NCBI RefSeq assembly: GCF_041929345.1
Contig: NZ_JBHFNQ010000146.1
Coordinates: forward strand, 1-64,000
DNA from: Floridanema aerugineum
Lineage (GTDB): Bacteria > Cyanobacteriota > Cyanobacteriia > Cyanobacteriales > Aerosakkonemataceae
Reading direction: 5' to 3'
Length of the DNA: 64,000 nt
Shown here: in pieces, positions 7,981 to 16,406 of the stretch
Layout: each line of letters starts with the position of its first letter
Numbering within the stretch: position 1 is the stretch's first letter
Program-made: the position numbers and the translations under genes
Notes under the pieces: model-generated
What the model saw: only the letters and a program-made list of their open reading frames with translations
Told to the model about the DNA's origin: nothing
The model's database searches: none

Positions 7981-9711
7981 ATGATTGAAGATATCTTTGA
8001 TACTCAGCTGGAAGCCGCCATTCAAAAACTAGAGCAACTTTGGGAAAAAACTGAACAGCTTCCCAGTAAAAGCAACCCAGCTTGGCAGATCTTTGCAGAA
8101 GAAACAAGTTCCGAAACTGAAAAGTTATTGCTGAGGGAAAGCTTGCATGAACTTGGTAATACTTTACAAGAATTGCAGTGTGCATTAGAGGAAATGCACC
8201 TGAAAAATGACGAGTTAGCTATTAAGCAAATGTTGTTGGAATCGGAACGCCAGCGATATCAAGAATTGTTTGATTTTACACCTCATGCTTACATAGTGAC
8301 AGATGTTGCTGGAGTAATTACGGAAGCTAATCAAGCGGCTGAAAAGTTATTGGGAGTTAGGTGCGATCGTTTAATTGGCAAACCGTTAATTGTATTCTTA
8401 TCAGATCTAGAAAGGCGCAAGTTTCGCAATTATTTAACTGACGTAAAAAGAAGCAAAACAACTCAAGAATGGGAATTAGAAATTCAACCCAGAAATAAAC
8501 AACCATTACCAGCCGCTTGTATTGCTGTACCAATACTAAACACTTACGGATATGTAATTGGATTGCGTTGGCAAATTCAAGATATTTCCCAACGCAAACA
8601 AGCTGAAGAGATGGAAAAACAGTGGCGAATGCTCGATCGAATTCTCAGCGCTTCGCCAGCTAAAATTTGCCTAATTGACGAAACCGGAAAATACCTCTAT
8701 GCTAGTCCAGCTGCTGCCAAAATTTTTGGTTTAGCAGCCACAGAAATAGTTGGGAAAACTAGTCCCGACTTAGGATTTACCCCAGAAATAGTCGAAAAGT
8801 TTGACAAACAAATAGAAACAGTTGCATCAACAAAAGTCAGTATTATAGATGAATTGACTTTGTATGGAATTAACGGAGTAGCTGATTACGAATATACCCT
8901 CAGTCCGTTAGAAGATGATTCCCTAATAGAAGGTAATGCAGTCGTAGTTACTTTCAGAGACATTAGTAAACATAAGCAAATAGCCATAGAGATTAACAAA
9001 GCACTCTGTAAACAAAGACAGCTTCATCAAATGAAAGCGCGGTTAATCTCCATAGTTTCCCAAGAGATTCGCACACCTTTAGCTAACATTTTCGCTTCCG
9101 CCGATATTTTGACCAATTATTCGCAAGACTGGAGCGCAGAAAGAAAAACTAAGCAACTACAAAACTTAAAAGCCAGTGTTAAACATATTAACCAGTTGTT
9201 CAACGACTTGATATTAATCAGTGAAGCAGAAGCAGGAAAATTACAAGTTAGCCGATCGATATTAGATCTAGAACAATTCTGCCAAAAACTGCTCGCCGAA
9301 GCACCATTTTGTGAAGAGAAAACACACACAATTAACTTCTCTGCCAAATGCGAACATACTAACGCCTGCTTGGATAAAAAATTACTGCGATATATTTTGG
9401 TAAACCTCCTCTCTAACGCTATTAACTATTCTCCTGAAGGAGGCGAAATTCAATTTGACTTAATTACTGAAGGTAAAGAAATAATCCTTCGGATTGAAGA
9501 TTCTGGGATTGGCATTCTCCCAAAAGAACAAGCTCATATTTTTGAGTGGTTTTATCGAGGTAGCAATGTTGGTAAGGTAGAAGGCATCGGGCTAGGTTTA
9601 TCAGTGGTAAAACAGTGTGTAGAATTACACAAAGGCAACATAGCCATAGAAAGTGAAGTAGGAATAGGAACAACTGTCACTGTAACTTTGCCGATGTACT
9701 ATGCGCGTTAA
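7981..9711 (+). CDS. PAS-PAS histidine-kinase-like protein lacking the H-box histidine
   Basis: A 576-residue cytoplasmic sensor-kinase architecture without membrane segments. A helical start is followed by PAS at about 88-205 and PAS at about 215-335, then a dimerisation helix and an ATPase domain. The ATPase has an N box (LVNLLSNAINYSPEGG, about 470-485), G1 (DSGIGILPKE, about 506) and G2 (GIGLGLSVVKQ, about 534). The H box reads VSQEIRTPLANI: residue 361, where the phospho-accepting His stands in this family, is Gln (codon CAA at 9061). ATP binding should be intact but autophosphorylation in the usual way should fail. It may be a pseudokinase or allosteric partner. No response regulator is adjacent. 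It lies beside CheB/CheR-like genes, suggesting one signalling locus. Confidence 0.88.
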   Translation: MIEDIFDTQLEAAIQKLEQLWEKTEQLPSKSNPAWQIFAEETSSETEKLLLRESLHELGNTLQELQCALEEMHLKNDELAIKQMLLESERQRYQELFDFTPHAYIVTDVAGVITEANQAAEKLLGVRCDRLIGKPLIVFLSDLERRKFRNYLTDVKRSKTTQEWELEIQPRNKQPLPAACIAVPILNTYGYVIGLRWQIQDISQRKQAEEMEKQWRMLDRILSASPAKICLIDETGKYLYASPAAAKIFGLAATEIVGKTSPDLGFTPEIVEKFDKQIETVASTKVSIIDELTLYGINGVADYEYTLSPLEDDSLIEGNAVVVTFRDISKHKQIAIEINKALCKQRQLHQMKARLISIVSQEIRTPLANIFASADILTNYSQDWSAERKTKQLQNLKASVKHINQLFNDLILISEAEAGKLQVSRSILDLEQFCQKLLAEAPFCEEKTHTINFSAKCEHTNACLDKKLLRYILVNLLSNAINYSPEGGEIQFDLITEGKEIILRIEDSGIGILPKEQAHIFEWFYRGSNVGKVEGIGLGLSVVKQCVELHKGNIAIESEVGIGTTVTVTLPMYYAR

Positions 9712-9757
9712 ACATATCCGTAGGGGTAATTCATGAATTACTCCTACAGATATGTTT
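9710..9757. repeat. 48-bp near-perfect palindrome after the kinase gene
   Basis: Arms AAACATATC/GATATGTTT enclose GTAGGGGTAATTCATGAATT and ACTCCTAC. The core from 9720 to 9747 is a variant of a palindrome repeated at 31942-31969. It starts at the last base of the kinase stop codon. There is no strong T run, so it may act as a transcript 3' stabiliser or simply be a dispersed REP-like element. Confidence 0.75.
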
Positions 9758-9947
9758 CTATCTGTAGAAAGAGCCAAAACTCTTTTATCTAGGGACTTAG
9801 GATAGATTTACCAAATCAAAATCATTGTTAGATATATAAGTATAAATGAATTAGTCAACTACAGTGAAAACAAGCAAAAAATCGGGGTGCAAGCTGCTCG
9901 TTAGTCACAAAGACATACTTAATCGTCAAGGAGCGAGAGCTATCACA

Positions 9948-10163
9948 ATGGTTAAATCAACCCCAGTTACTACTTATCATGCTATTCCTATTTATCTGCG
10001 ACCATTTAAGAGAAAAGGCGAAATGTGGCTGCAATGGAAATATGCAGGCATTCAATATGGTGTCCGGGTGAGCAACATGGGTCAATCACTTTATAATGCC
10101 AAACAAATGATTGATGCTATGTTGGAATTAGAAGCCAAGAGTTATGAAGCTATGGGTTGTTGA
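9948..10163 (+). CDS. Small conserved-looking hypothetical protein
   Basis: About 71 residues from the ATG at 9948, which follows AAGGAG by 14 bp. The reading frame continues upstream to a GTG at 9864 (99 residues), but that extension is basic and featureless. The protein has TTYHAIPIYLRPFKRKGEMW, then WKYAGIQYGVRVSNMG, then a terminal helix MIDAMLELEAKSYEAMG. It has no membrane segment, signal peptide or recognised motif. The mixed aromatic and basic strands look like a small folded domain. It is followed by a good terminator and stands alone. Function unknown. Confidence 0.65.
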   Translation: MVKSTPVTTYHAIPIYLRPFKRKGEMWLQWKYAGIQYGVRVSNMGQSLYNAKQMIDAMLELEAKSYEAMGC

Positions 10164-10212
10164 ACTCAACAATTTAAAATGCAAAATTTTAAATACTGTG
10201 AATCAAATTAAA

Positions 10213-10244
10213 AGCCCGGTAAATACCGGGCTAAATAGTTTTTT
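10213..10244 (+). terminator. Rho-independent terminator
   Basis: Hairpin AGCCCGGT-AAAT-ACCGGGCT at 10213-10232, followed by a T-rich tail (AGTTTTTT). It lies 50 bp after the small hypothetical gene ending at 10163. Confidence 0.85.
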
Positions 10245-10266
10245 GAGGTTAGGTTTTAAGTCGAAT

Positions 10267-10290
10267 GACAGGCAAGATGCCTGTCCTACG
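10267..10290. repeat. Palindromic repeat GACAGGCA...TGCCTGTC (intergenic copy)
   Basis: GACAGGCAAGATGCCTGTC followed by CTACG. It differs in one base from the two copies found inside the molybdoenzyme gene (47899-47921 and 48373-48395). It lies 20 bp downstream of the stop codon of the rhodanese-like gene. Confidence 0.8.
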
Positions 10291-10309
10291 TGAATGATAT
10301 TGGGAATTT

Positions 10310-10696
10310 TTATAAGTAGAGGTTGCTGGCAAATGGGATAGCTTCGATCGGATATCCTACAGCTTTCCATGCAGGTAAACCACCCCTGATTTGCGATACG
10401 TTGATATATCCGGCTGCACGTAGTTTGGCAGCGGCGATCGCACTTTCCTCATCAGTCTCACCATATATATAGATATCGCGGTTGAACTCTAAGCTGGCGC
10501 GGGCGCGTTCTACTAATTGGTCGATCGGCATCGGTACAGCACCTAAGATGTGGCTGGTGCGGAACTGGTTGCGATCGCGCACATCAATAATCGTTAAAGC
10601 TGGCTCTCCCCAGTCCAGGCGGGTTTTCAAGTCATAAACCAAACATTGCTCCCGTAAGGGTGTGGGGCTAGGAATCAAATCCAAAATCCGGCTCAT
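10310..10696 (-). CDS. Rhodanese-like domain protein without active-site Cys
   Basis: A 128-residue single rhodanese-homology domain: LTIIDVRDRNQFRTSHILGAVPMP is the substrate-domain signature (spans about residues 34-57). RGGLPAWKAVGYPIE is the end motif. In active rhodaneses the loop after the central strand carries Cys (as in VYCxxG). Here it reads IYIYGETDEESA, so sulfurtransferase chemistry is not expected. Such proteins usually serve as binding or sensing modules. It is a paralogue of the next gene upstream (10917-11501), which shares DLKSRLEWGEPALTI-type sequence and also lacks the Cys. 220 bp separate them, so they may have separate promoters. Confidence 0.85.
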   Translation of the reverse strand: MSRILDLIPSPTPLREQCLVYDLKTRLDWGEPALTIIDVRDRNQFRTSHILGAVPMPIDQLVERARASLEFNRDIYIYGETDEESAIAAAKLRAAGYINVSQIRGGLPAWKAVGYPIEAIPFASNLYL

Positions 10697-10839
10697 AGCG
10701 CATTACATCTTCATTGACAATACTTGCAATGTAACAACATATTTCAGATATTGCAAATTTTTATAGTAAAAGTATTTACATAAGTGATAATTCGTGCATT
10801 TGTATCCAACTTGGCAAAAAAAGAATTAAAAGAGGTAGA

Positions 10840-10898
10840 ACCTCCTTTCGTCTCGTTCCCTGGTTCAACCAGGGAACAAAAACTGAGGCTCTGCCTCT
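10840..10898. repeat. REP-like hairpin cluster between the rhodanese paralogues
   Basis: A strong hairpin GTTCCCTGGTTCAACCAGGGAAC-type (arms at 10855-10865 and 10867-10877, tip unpaired). It is flanked by GAGGTAGAACCTCC and GAGGCTCTGCCTC palindromes. It lies 19 bp downstream of the larger rhodanese gene and may end its transcript, although no T run follows. Confidence 0.65.
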
Positions 10899-10916
10899 TG
10901 GTACAAGTGTGAGTAA

Positions 10917-11501
10917 TTACTGCTTTGCAGATTTTGCAGATTCAGAGATCCGGCTGACTACGTTGTAATCGCCTGCGGTGGGAGGAGTCATCGACTCAAC
11001 GACACCTTCAGTTGGCCCACCGATCGCTTTCCATGCGGCTAAACCACCTTGGAGTTCGGAAACGTTGACAAAGCCAGAGTTACGAAATTGGCTGGCAGCC
11101 TGAGAAGTTTGCTCATCACTGTCAGAGTAAATGTAAATATCACGGTTGAGAGCTAAAGAAGGAGAAGGTTCAATACCTTGTGATAATTGTTCCATTGGCA
11201 TCGGCATTGCGCCCATGATATGACCATTATTGAAGGTTTCGCGATCGCGCACATCCAAAATAGTCAATGCTGGTTCGCCCCACTCTAAACGAGATTTTAA
11301 GTCGTGAGCAGAAGATTGCGCTTTGATTCCCGGAGGAGTAGGAATAATATTGGGCATTTTTTCCTTAGCATTTAAAATTGCTTCAGAAACTTTATCACCA
11401 GAGTATTTAATATCGTCAGACAGTTTTTCTTTAACGGTTTCTTGCGCGTCGTGCATTTTATCTGACATATTTTCCAGGTTGTTTTCCAGATTATTTTCCA
11501 T
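10917..11501 (-). CDS. Rhodanese-like protein with amphipathic N-terminal helix, no active-site Cys
   Basis: A 194-residue protein. Residues 1-55 are a charged helix (NLENMSDKMHDAQETVKEKL, then GDKVSEAILNAKEKMPNIIP) resembling stress- or membrane-associated amphipathic helices. The rhodanese-like domain follows at about 65-165: LTILDVRDRETFNNGHIMGAMPMP and LQGGLAAWKAIGGPTEG. The active loop reads IYIYSDSDEQTSQ, with no Cys, as in its paralogue downstream. The tail is Ser/Ala-rich. A regulatory or structural role is likelier than sulfur transfer. The N-terminal NLENNLENM duplication suggests the true start may be one of the first ATGs; I kept the longest. Confidence 0.85.
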   Translation of the reverse strand: MENNLENNLENMSDKMHDAQETVKEKLSDDIKYSGDKVSEAILNAKEKMPNIIPTPPGIKAQSSAHDLKSRLEWGEPALTILDVRDRETFNNGHIMGAMPMPMEQLSQGIEPSPSLALNRDIYIYSDSDEQTSQAASQFRNSGFVNVSELQGGLAAWKAIGGPTEGVVESMTPPTAGDYNVVSRISESAKSAKQ

Positions 11502-11803
11502 GTTTATTTCCTCAACTACATCTGCTAGAAATGTAGCTAGCTGTCGCCCAGAATTAATCTTTCTTCAGGGAGATCGTATAGATACCTACAACTCTCTTTC
11601 TTTTGGTAGAGAGGAGTTGATGAAAGCTGCGTAACGCTTCTAAGTTTTGGCGAATTCTGATGATGACGGGATGATTGGGGAGCGAGATGCGATCGACTAT
11701 TTCTAAAGCTTGTAAAAAAAGTTGTAAGATAGTTTATTCACCAATGATTATCACTGACTTACTCTACTGTTGAGTTAATTGATTTTACCTTAAACTTAAT
11801 TTT

Positions 11804-13486
11804 ATGGCATCTTCCCTTATTCAAAGCTTACCTAAAGAAGTTGTAAATTTAATAGCGGCTGGCGAAGTAATTGATTCTTTAGCAGCAGTTGTTCGGGAAT
11901 TAGTAGAAAATTCTTTAGATGCAGGTGCAACGAGAATTGTGATTTCTGTTTGGGCAGATCTTTGGCGAATTCGAGTTGCGGATAATGGTTGTGGGATGGA
12001 TTTAGATAATTTGCGTTTAGCAGCAACCGCCCATAGTACTAGTAAAATTCATGATTATGATGATTTATGGAAGATTACTACTTTAGGTTTTCGCGGGGAA
12101 GCTTTACATAGTTTAGCGCAATTATCAGATTTACAAATTGCTAGTCGGGCGATCGACAATTCTGAAGGATGGCGCATTTTATATGATAACTTGGGAGAAC
12201 CCGTAATTGAAGAAGCGATCGCCATTGCACCCGGAACTATAGTCACTGTTTCTAATTTATTCGGTAATTGGCCTGTGCGTCGTCAAGGTTTACCAACTCC
12301 TGTCCAACAAATGCGATCGTTACAAGCAATGATTCACCAAATTGCTATCTGTCATCCCCAGATTACTTGGCAAGTTGAACAAAGCGATCGCCCTTGGTTT
12401 ACCATTAGTCCCGGAACCACTGCCCAAGACATTTTACCGCAAATTATCCGCGATCTAAAATTAGGAGATTTGCAACATTTAAAAGTAGAATTATTAGCAG
12501 ATTTGGAAAATTCAGAATATTTAGAATTAGTTTTGGGTTTACCAGATAGATGTCATCGTCGCCGTTCTGATTGGGTGAAAGTGGCAACAAATGGCAGAAT
12601 TATTAAATCATCAGAAATAGAACAAACTATTTTAACAGCATTTGCCCGCACTTTACCACGCGATCGCTTTCCTGTCTGTTTCTTACACTTAAAAATTTCT
12701 CCCAATCAAATAGATTGGAATCGTCACCCAGCAAAAGCAGAAATTTATCTGCATAGTATTAGTTACTTGCAGAAACAGATATTGAGTGCGATCGAACAAG
12801 CATTAAATCTTAACCCTAATAATATCTCAGAAACCGCTCATAATCAAAGAGTCGGAAAATTACTCACTGCTGCTGAAGAGAAAGCTAGTTATAAGATCGA
12901 TCGGACCATTCAACCAGAAACAGCAAAAAAAGACCAAATTAACTTAATGGAACTTCGGGCAGTTGCCCAAGTCAATAACACCTACATAGTAGCAGAACAC
13001 CCCGCCGGATTATGGTTAATAGAACAACATATCGCCCACGAACGAGTATTATACGAACAAATCTGCCAACATTGGCAAATAGTCCCCTTAGAACCTCCAA
13101 TAATTCTCAATCAACTTTCCCCGCAACAATTAGAACAATTACAACACATCGGGTTAGAAATAGAAATTTTTGGCGAACAAATTTGGGCAATTCGTAGCGC
13201 CCCAGCATTACTTTCCCAAAGGCCAGATTGTGCAGATGCTTTAAGAGAATTAAGCTTAGGAGGAGACTTACAAACAGCGCAAGTTGCTGTTGCTTGTCGC
13301 AGCGCCATACGCAACGGTACACCCCTAACTTTACCAGAAATGCAAACATTAATAGAACAATGGCAGCGCACCCGTCATCCCCGCACCTGTCCTCACGGTC
13401 GTCCGATTTTTTTATCATTAGAAGAAACAGCTTTAGCGAGATTTTTCCGCCGACATTGGGTAATTGGCAAAAGTCATGGTATTTAA
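11804..13486 (+). CDS. mutL: DNA mismatch repair protein MutL
   Basis: A 560-residue MutL. The N-terminal GHKL ATPase is complete: IAAGEVIDSLAAVVRELVEN, DAGATRI, DNGCGMD, TAHSTSKI, LGFRGEALHSL. A transducer domain follows to about residue 330, then a linker and the C-terminal dimerisation domain. The endonuclease-type motif DQHAxxE appears as EQHIAHERVLYE, with Asp replaced by Glu, and CPHGRP, ACRSAIRNG are present. It may therefore nick DNA during mismatch repair, as in organisms without MutH. MutL couples MutS mismatch recognition to strand excision. It has its own upstream region and is followed by a palindrome at 13493. Confidence 0.95.
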   Translation: MASSLIQSLPKEVVNLIAAGEVIDSLAAVVRELVENSLDAGATRIVISVWADLWRIRVADNGCGMDLDNLRLAATAHSTSKIHDYDDLWKITTLGFRGEALHSLAQLSDLQIASRAIDNSEGWRILYDNLGEPVIEEAIAIAPGTIVTVSNLFGNWPVRRQGLPTPVQQMRSLQAMIHQIAICHPQITWQVEQSDRPWFTISPGTTAQDILPQIIRDLKLGDLQHLKVELLADLENSEYLELVLGLPDRCHRRRSDWVKVATNGRIIKSSEIEQTILTAFARTLPRDRFPVCFLHLKISPNQIDWNRHPAKAEIYLHSISYLQKQILSAIEQALNLNPNNISETAHNQRVGKLLTAAEEKASYKIDRTIQPETAKKDQINLMELRAVAQVNNTYIVAEHPAGLWLIEQHIAHERVLYEQICQHWQIVPLEPPIILNQLSPQQLEQLQHIGLEIEIFGEQIWAIRSAPALLSQRPDCADALRELSLGGDLQTAQVAVACRSAIRNGTPLTLPEMQTLIEQWQRTRHPRTCPHGRPIFLSLEETALARFFRRHWVIGKSHGI

Positions 13487-13492
13487 TTATTA

Positions 13493-13526
13493 AGATCCCC
13501 GACTTCTTCTGTGAAGTCGGGGATCT
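13493..13526. repeat. Palindrome AGATCCCCGACTTC...GAAGTCGGGGATCT
   Basis: A 14-bp perfect stem with a 6-base loop, 7 bp after mutL. A second copy with one mismatch lies after rsmE at 33392-33424. The lack of a T tail and the reuse elsewhere suggest a dispersed REP-like element that may also protect mRNA 3' ends. Confidence 0.8.
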
Positions 13527-13561
13527 GAGGGGATCTGAGCAGAAATATCCATTAGGTTCTT

Positions 13562-14632
13562 ATGAAAAAACACATCTGGAGTTTGGTAATTTCTTTAACC
13601 TCAATCTTTTTAGCAACTTCCGTACAAGCTGCTAACCCACTTCATGTTAAACAACTATTGGCAACTAACAAATGTCCTAATTGTGACTTAAGTAAAATCG
13701 ACTTACGGGGAGGCAATTTTCAGGGTGCAGATTTAACTAATGCTAACTTAGCAGGTGCCATGTTAGAAGGAGCTAATTTAAAAAATGCTAACCTCCAAGA
13801 CGCGCAATTGCAAAATACAGTTCTCAGAGGTGCAAATTTAGAATCAGCTAATTTAAAAAATGCCAAAATGCGCGGAGTCATGATGCGAGATGCTAAATTG
13901 CGAGGTGCTAATTTTCGGGGTGCGAGAATGCGAGATGCCAAACTTAGAGGAACTGATTTGCGAGATGCTAACCTGATGAATACCCTTTTAAAAGATGCGG
14001 TGTTGCGGGAAGCTGACTTAACTAATGCTAATTTAGGAGCCGCTGATTTGTCAGGTGCTAAACTTAATGATGCTGACTTGGAAGGTACTAAATTGGAAAG
14101 CGCTAACTTAACTAATGCTGATTTCAGTGCAGCTTATTTAGGCGATGCTACTTTGAAAGATGCTAATTTATCCAATGCCAATTTTAAAGGAACAAATCTA
14201 GTAACAGCGACTTTAGTGGGAGCTAAACTGATTCAAACTAACATGAGCAACACTAATTTACAAGGAGCTAATTTAAGTCAGGCGGATTTAAGCAGGGCTA
14301 ATTTCACCAATGCAGATTTAAGTAAAGCTTTGATGAATATGGTTAATTTAACCGGGGCTAATTTGACGGGAGCTAAGTTAATTAATGCTTATGTTTATAA
14401 TGCAAATTTGACAGGTGCTAATTTAAGTAAGTCTGATTTAACCAGTGCAAATTTAGAAGGTGCTAATCTGAAAAACGCGAATCTTCAGAATGCTAATTTA
14501 ACTTTGGCTGTTTTACGATGGGCGAATTTATCTCAAGCAAAGTTGTTTGGGGCAATTCTCAATGATGCCGATTTACGAGATACTAATCTCAATGACGCTA
14601 GAATGGTTTCAGAGTTGTTAGGTCACTATTAA
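13562..14632 (+). CDS. Secreted pentapeptide-repeat protein
   Basis: A 356-residue protein. Residues 1-23 are a signal peptide (KKH, hydrophobic core, cleavage after SVQA). A short CPNCDLSKIDL segment follows, then more than 50 tandem A(N/D)LxX pentapeptides from about residue 45 to 345. These build a right-handed quadrilateral beta helix. The leading CxxC element (KCPNCDLS) is typical of exported cyanobacterial members and may form a disulfide. It should lie in the periplasm or thylakoid lumen. No catalytic motif is seen, and the role of most such proteins in cyanobacteria is unknown. It is transcribed after a REP-like hairpin and has no obvious operon partner. Confidence 0.9.
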   Translation: MKKHIWSLVISLTSIFLATSVQAANPLHVKQLLATNKCPNCDLSKIDLRGGNFQGADLTNANLAGAMLEGANLKNANLQDAQLQNTVLRGANLESANLKNAKMRGVMMRDAKLRGANFRGARMRDAKLRGTDLRDANLMNTLLKDAVLREADLTNANLGAADLSGAKLNDADLEGTKLESANLTNADFSAAYLGDATLKDANLSNANFKGTNLVTATLVGAKLIQTNMSNTNLQGANLSQADLSRANFTNADLSKALMNMVNLTGANLTGAKLINAYVYNANLTGANLSKSDLTSANLEGANLKNANLQNANLTLAVLRWANLSQAKLFGAILNDADLRDTNLNDARMVSELLGHY

Positions 14633-14786
14633 GCGGTTACAAAATAAACTTTTTTGCTGCCATTGTCTACTAGTCTAAAGGATGATTCGGAAGCGATCGC
14701 AACTTCTCACCCTAGACAGTTACTCCTCAACTAAACCATAAATTACTCTGAAAATATCAAAGGTTTAATTTTGAGGAAGTTAGATT

Positions 14787-15200
14787 ATGAATGAGCAAGA
14801 TAAAACCCCACATTTTGTTGCAGATTCATCCGATCGCGTCCAATCTGACAACTACGATCCCCATATAATCCCCGCAGAAACCGCAGCGCGGAAGGAAAGA
14901 GAAGGCGATACTTACAAAACTACTCCTGGCAAAGCACGGGAAGCAGAAGCGGGAACTAACGACCAAACAGATTCCGGTAGCATTGATACTACTCAGGGAT
15001 ATACTGTTGATAAAGAAGGTTTGGTCAATAACTTTGCGATCGAACCAGAAATGTACATCAACGAACCCGGAGATTTAAGAGAACAAGAAGCAGAACTCAC
15101 CGCAGAACGCGCTCAAGAAATCCACGATTTAAGTGAAGACGAACAAGGTAAATTAACGATGGAAAACGATCTGCGCCATCGGGGACAAGGTATAGTCTAA
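14787..15200 (+). CDS. Acidic hydrophilic hypothetical protein
   Basis: A 137-residue, very polar and acidic protein with many Glu, Asp, Thr and Gln and almost no hydrophobic clusters, so it is probably disordered over much of its length. Recognisable stretches are DPHIIPAETAARKEREGDTY, GYTVDKEGLVNNFAIEPEMY and the closing RAQEIHDLSEDEQGKLTMEN-type segment. No signal peptide or membrane segment is present. The overall form resembles small stress-related hydrophilic proteins, but no family was recognised. It has an AGGAAG-type ribosome site (GAGGAAG at 14772-14778) and its own terminator. Confidence 0.75.
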   Translation: MNEQDKTPHFVADSSDRVQSDNYDPHIIPAETAARKEREGDTYKTTPGKAREAEAGTNDQTDSGSIDTTQGYTVDKEGLVNNFAIEPEMYINEPGDLREQEAELTAERAQEIHDLSEDEQGKLTMENDLRHRGQGIV

Positions 15201-15223
15201 AAATTTTTCCCACCAAAAAACGG

Positions 15224-15270
15224 AATAGGCGTTGCCATTACTTTATGATGTGCAACGCCTATTTATTTAA
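15224..15270 (+). terminator. Rho-independent terminator
   Basis: A 12-bp stem AATAGGCGTTGC/GCAACGCCTATT at 15224-15263, followed by TATTTAATT. It ends the transcript of the acidic hypothetical gene. Confidence 0.75.
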
Positions 15271-15357
15271 TTAGCTGTTCACTTGTGGATACAAGTTACT
15301 TTTAGCTTGAATTGATAGTTATACTTCTGCTTCCCAAGCTACATCCCACCACCTAAA

Positions 15358-15771
15358 TTAGTGGCAAGCTGGGCGATAGTGATGACGGTAGCAGGGTTTT
15401 ACTTTGTAGCAAACTACTTTGCAACGAATTTTCGGACGATAGCAGTAGTGTTTGTAGCGTTTCTTGTAGAAGTACACAACTTTCTTGTATACAATCTTCT
15501 TGAACACTACCTTCTTATACAGCCTGTAGTGGGGACGATGATAACCACCACAATGGCTGTAACCACAACCGCCAGCTTGAGCAGCACTGGGGTTAGCCAT
15601 CACGCTGAAAGCAACAGAGAGAGGCAGAAGTCCCAACAAAGCTAAGCTGGAGAGTCTTTTAACGCTGACGACACCATCAAATAAATAGGCATCATCTTCT
15701 CCGAAAACTGGCTCAACAGGAGCAATCTCCTCACTAGTGGAAGCACAATGTAAATATGCAAGCGTTTCCAT
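15358..15771 (-). CDS. Secreted basic Cys/His/Tyr/Lys-rich protein
   Basis: A 137-residue protein of unknown function. An acidic N-terminal region of about 35 residues precedes a hydrophobic segment (LALLGLLPLSVAFSVMANPS) ending in AAQA, which looks like an internal or uncleaved signal. If translation starts at a later codon it would be a normal signal peptide. The mature part is extreme in composition: GGCGYSHCGGYHRPHYRLYK, then alternating KKVVFKKIVYKKVVY, then seven more Cys/His/Tyr/Arg-rich residues blocks to RPACH. Cys and His are numerous enough to bind metal, and the Lys/Tyr strands could cross-link or coat a surface. No homologous family was recognised. Confidence 0.7.
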   Translation of the reverse strand: METLAYLHCASTSEEIAPVEPVFGEDDAYLFDGVVSVKRLSSLALLGLLPLSVAFSVMANPSAAQAGGCGYSHCGGYHRPHYRLYKKVVFKKIVYKKVVYFYKKRYKHYCYRPKIRCKVVCYKVKPCYRHHYRPACH

Positions 15772-16097
15772 GAATATCTGTCTCCTTGTTTGTGGCTAAT
15801 TTCTGAAGGGCTAATTCAGAATTTTTCAGCCGAACGAAAGCATTCTATCCTAAACTTCTGATTCGCACTAGATGTTTATCTGTAATATTGATTCTTCGTA
15901 ATAAAACTTTATTATTCAATCATTCTTGGAAAATAAACTTAATTAAAGACTCATAATTTTGAGTTGATTTACCATAAGTTTTAAATCACTATTAAGCAAT
16001 ACAACTACTTATTAATAAAAAAACGGAAAATACTTTGTCACTTTCGTAACACTGCTAATAAGTATTAGTTTTTTAAGTGTTGAAGTTTTGAGGGTTT
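15772..16097. other. Gene-free intergenic stretch
   Basis: About 325 bp of A/T-rich DNA between the Cys/His-rich gene (its upstream side) and the psbN end. It must contain the promoter of the former. I see no ORF, RNA gene or clear operator. Confidence 0.5.
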
Positions 16098-16133
16098 AAC
16101 CTTAGCTGAGGCTAAACCCTGTGGGGTTTAGTC
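16098..16133. terminator. Alternative hairpins at the psbN 3' end
   Basis: GCTAAACCCTGTGGGGTTTAG forms one hairpin that includes the psbN stop codon. The upstream GGGTTTAACCTTAGC can instead pair with GAGGCTAAACCC. The two share a strand and exclude each other. It probably ends the psbN transcript; no T run is seen, so a terminator call is tentative. Confidence 0.45.
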
Positions 16134-16259
16134 TTCGTGATCTTCAAAGGGATCGCTCAGTTGCTTTGCCGGAGGCCCGAAAGCTGTATAAATAGACAAA
16201 GCAGTAATGGCAATAATCACCACGCCGATGGAAATGCTAAGAACTGTTGCGGGTTCCAT
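16128..16259 (-). CDS. psbN: Photosystem II protein PsbN
   Basis: A 43-residue protein read directly from the complement: MEPATVLSISIGVVIIAITA, then LSIYTAFGPPAKQLSDPFED, then HED. One transmembrane helix is followed by the conserved TAFGPP-KQLSDPFE-HED tail that identifies PsbN. PsbN is a thylakoid protein needed for assembly and repair of photosystem II rather than a subunit of the finished complex. As in other cyanobacteria and plastids, it lies divergent to psbH, 147 bp apart. Confidence 0.95.
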   Translation of the reverse strand: MEPATVLSISIGVVIIAITALSIYTAFGPPAKQLSDPFEDHED

Positions 16260-16406
16260 ATCTAAGATAAATTTATGAGTACGATTCCTCTATAATATTA
16301 CAGAACGTTACGAAAGCGCCAAATTAGCTCATAGTCTAGGCAGTGGGCTAAACTTGTCGTTTTTCTTGCCACAGTATAAGTATTTTAGATTCATACTAGG
16401 TGACAC
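16260..16406. promoter_or_regulatory. Divergent psbN/psbH promoter region
   Basis: 147 bp between the two start codons. TATAATATTA at 16291-16300 reads as a -10-like box on either strand and lies about 32 bp before psbN. For psbH, TTGTCG (16354) and TATAAG (16375) are a weak pair with 15-bp spacing. Assignments are by eye only. Confidence 0.35.

Noticed and set aside
13107..13418. Two overlapping minus-strand ORFs opposite mutL
   Set aside because: Both lie entirely inside the MutL C-terminal domain coding sequence and show no family features.
13494..13525. Terminator for mutL
   Set aside because: The hairpin has no T tail and the same element recurs after rsmE, so I called it a dispersed repeat.
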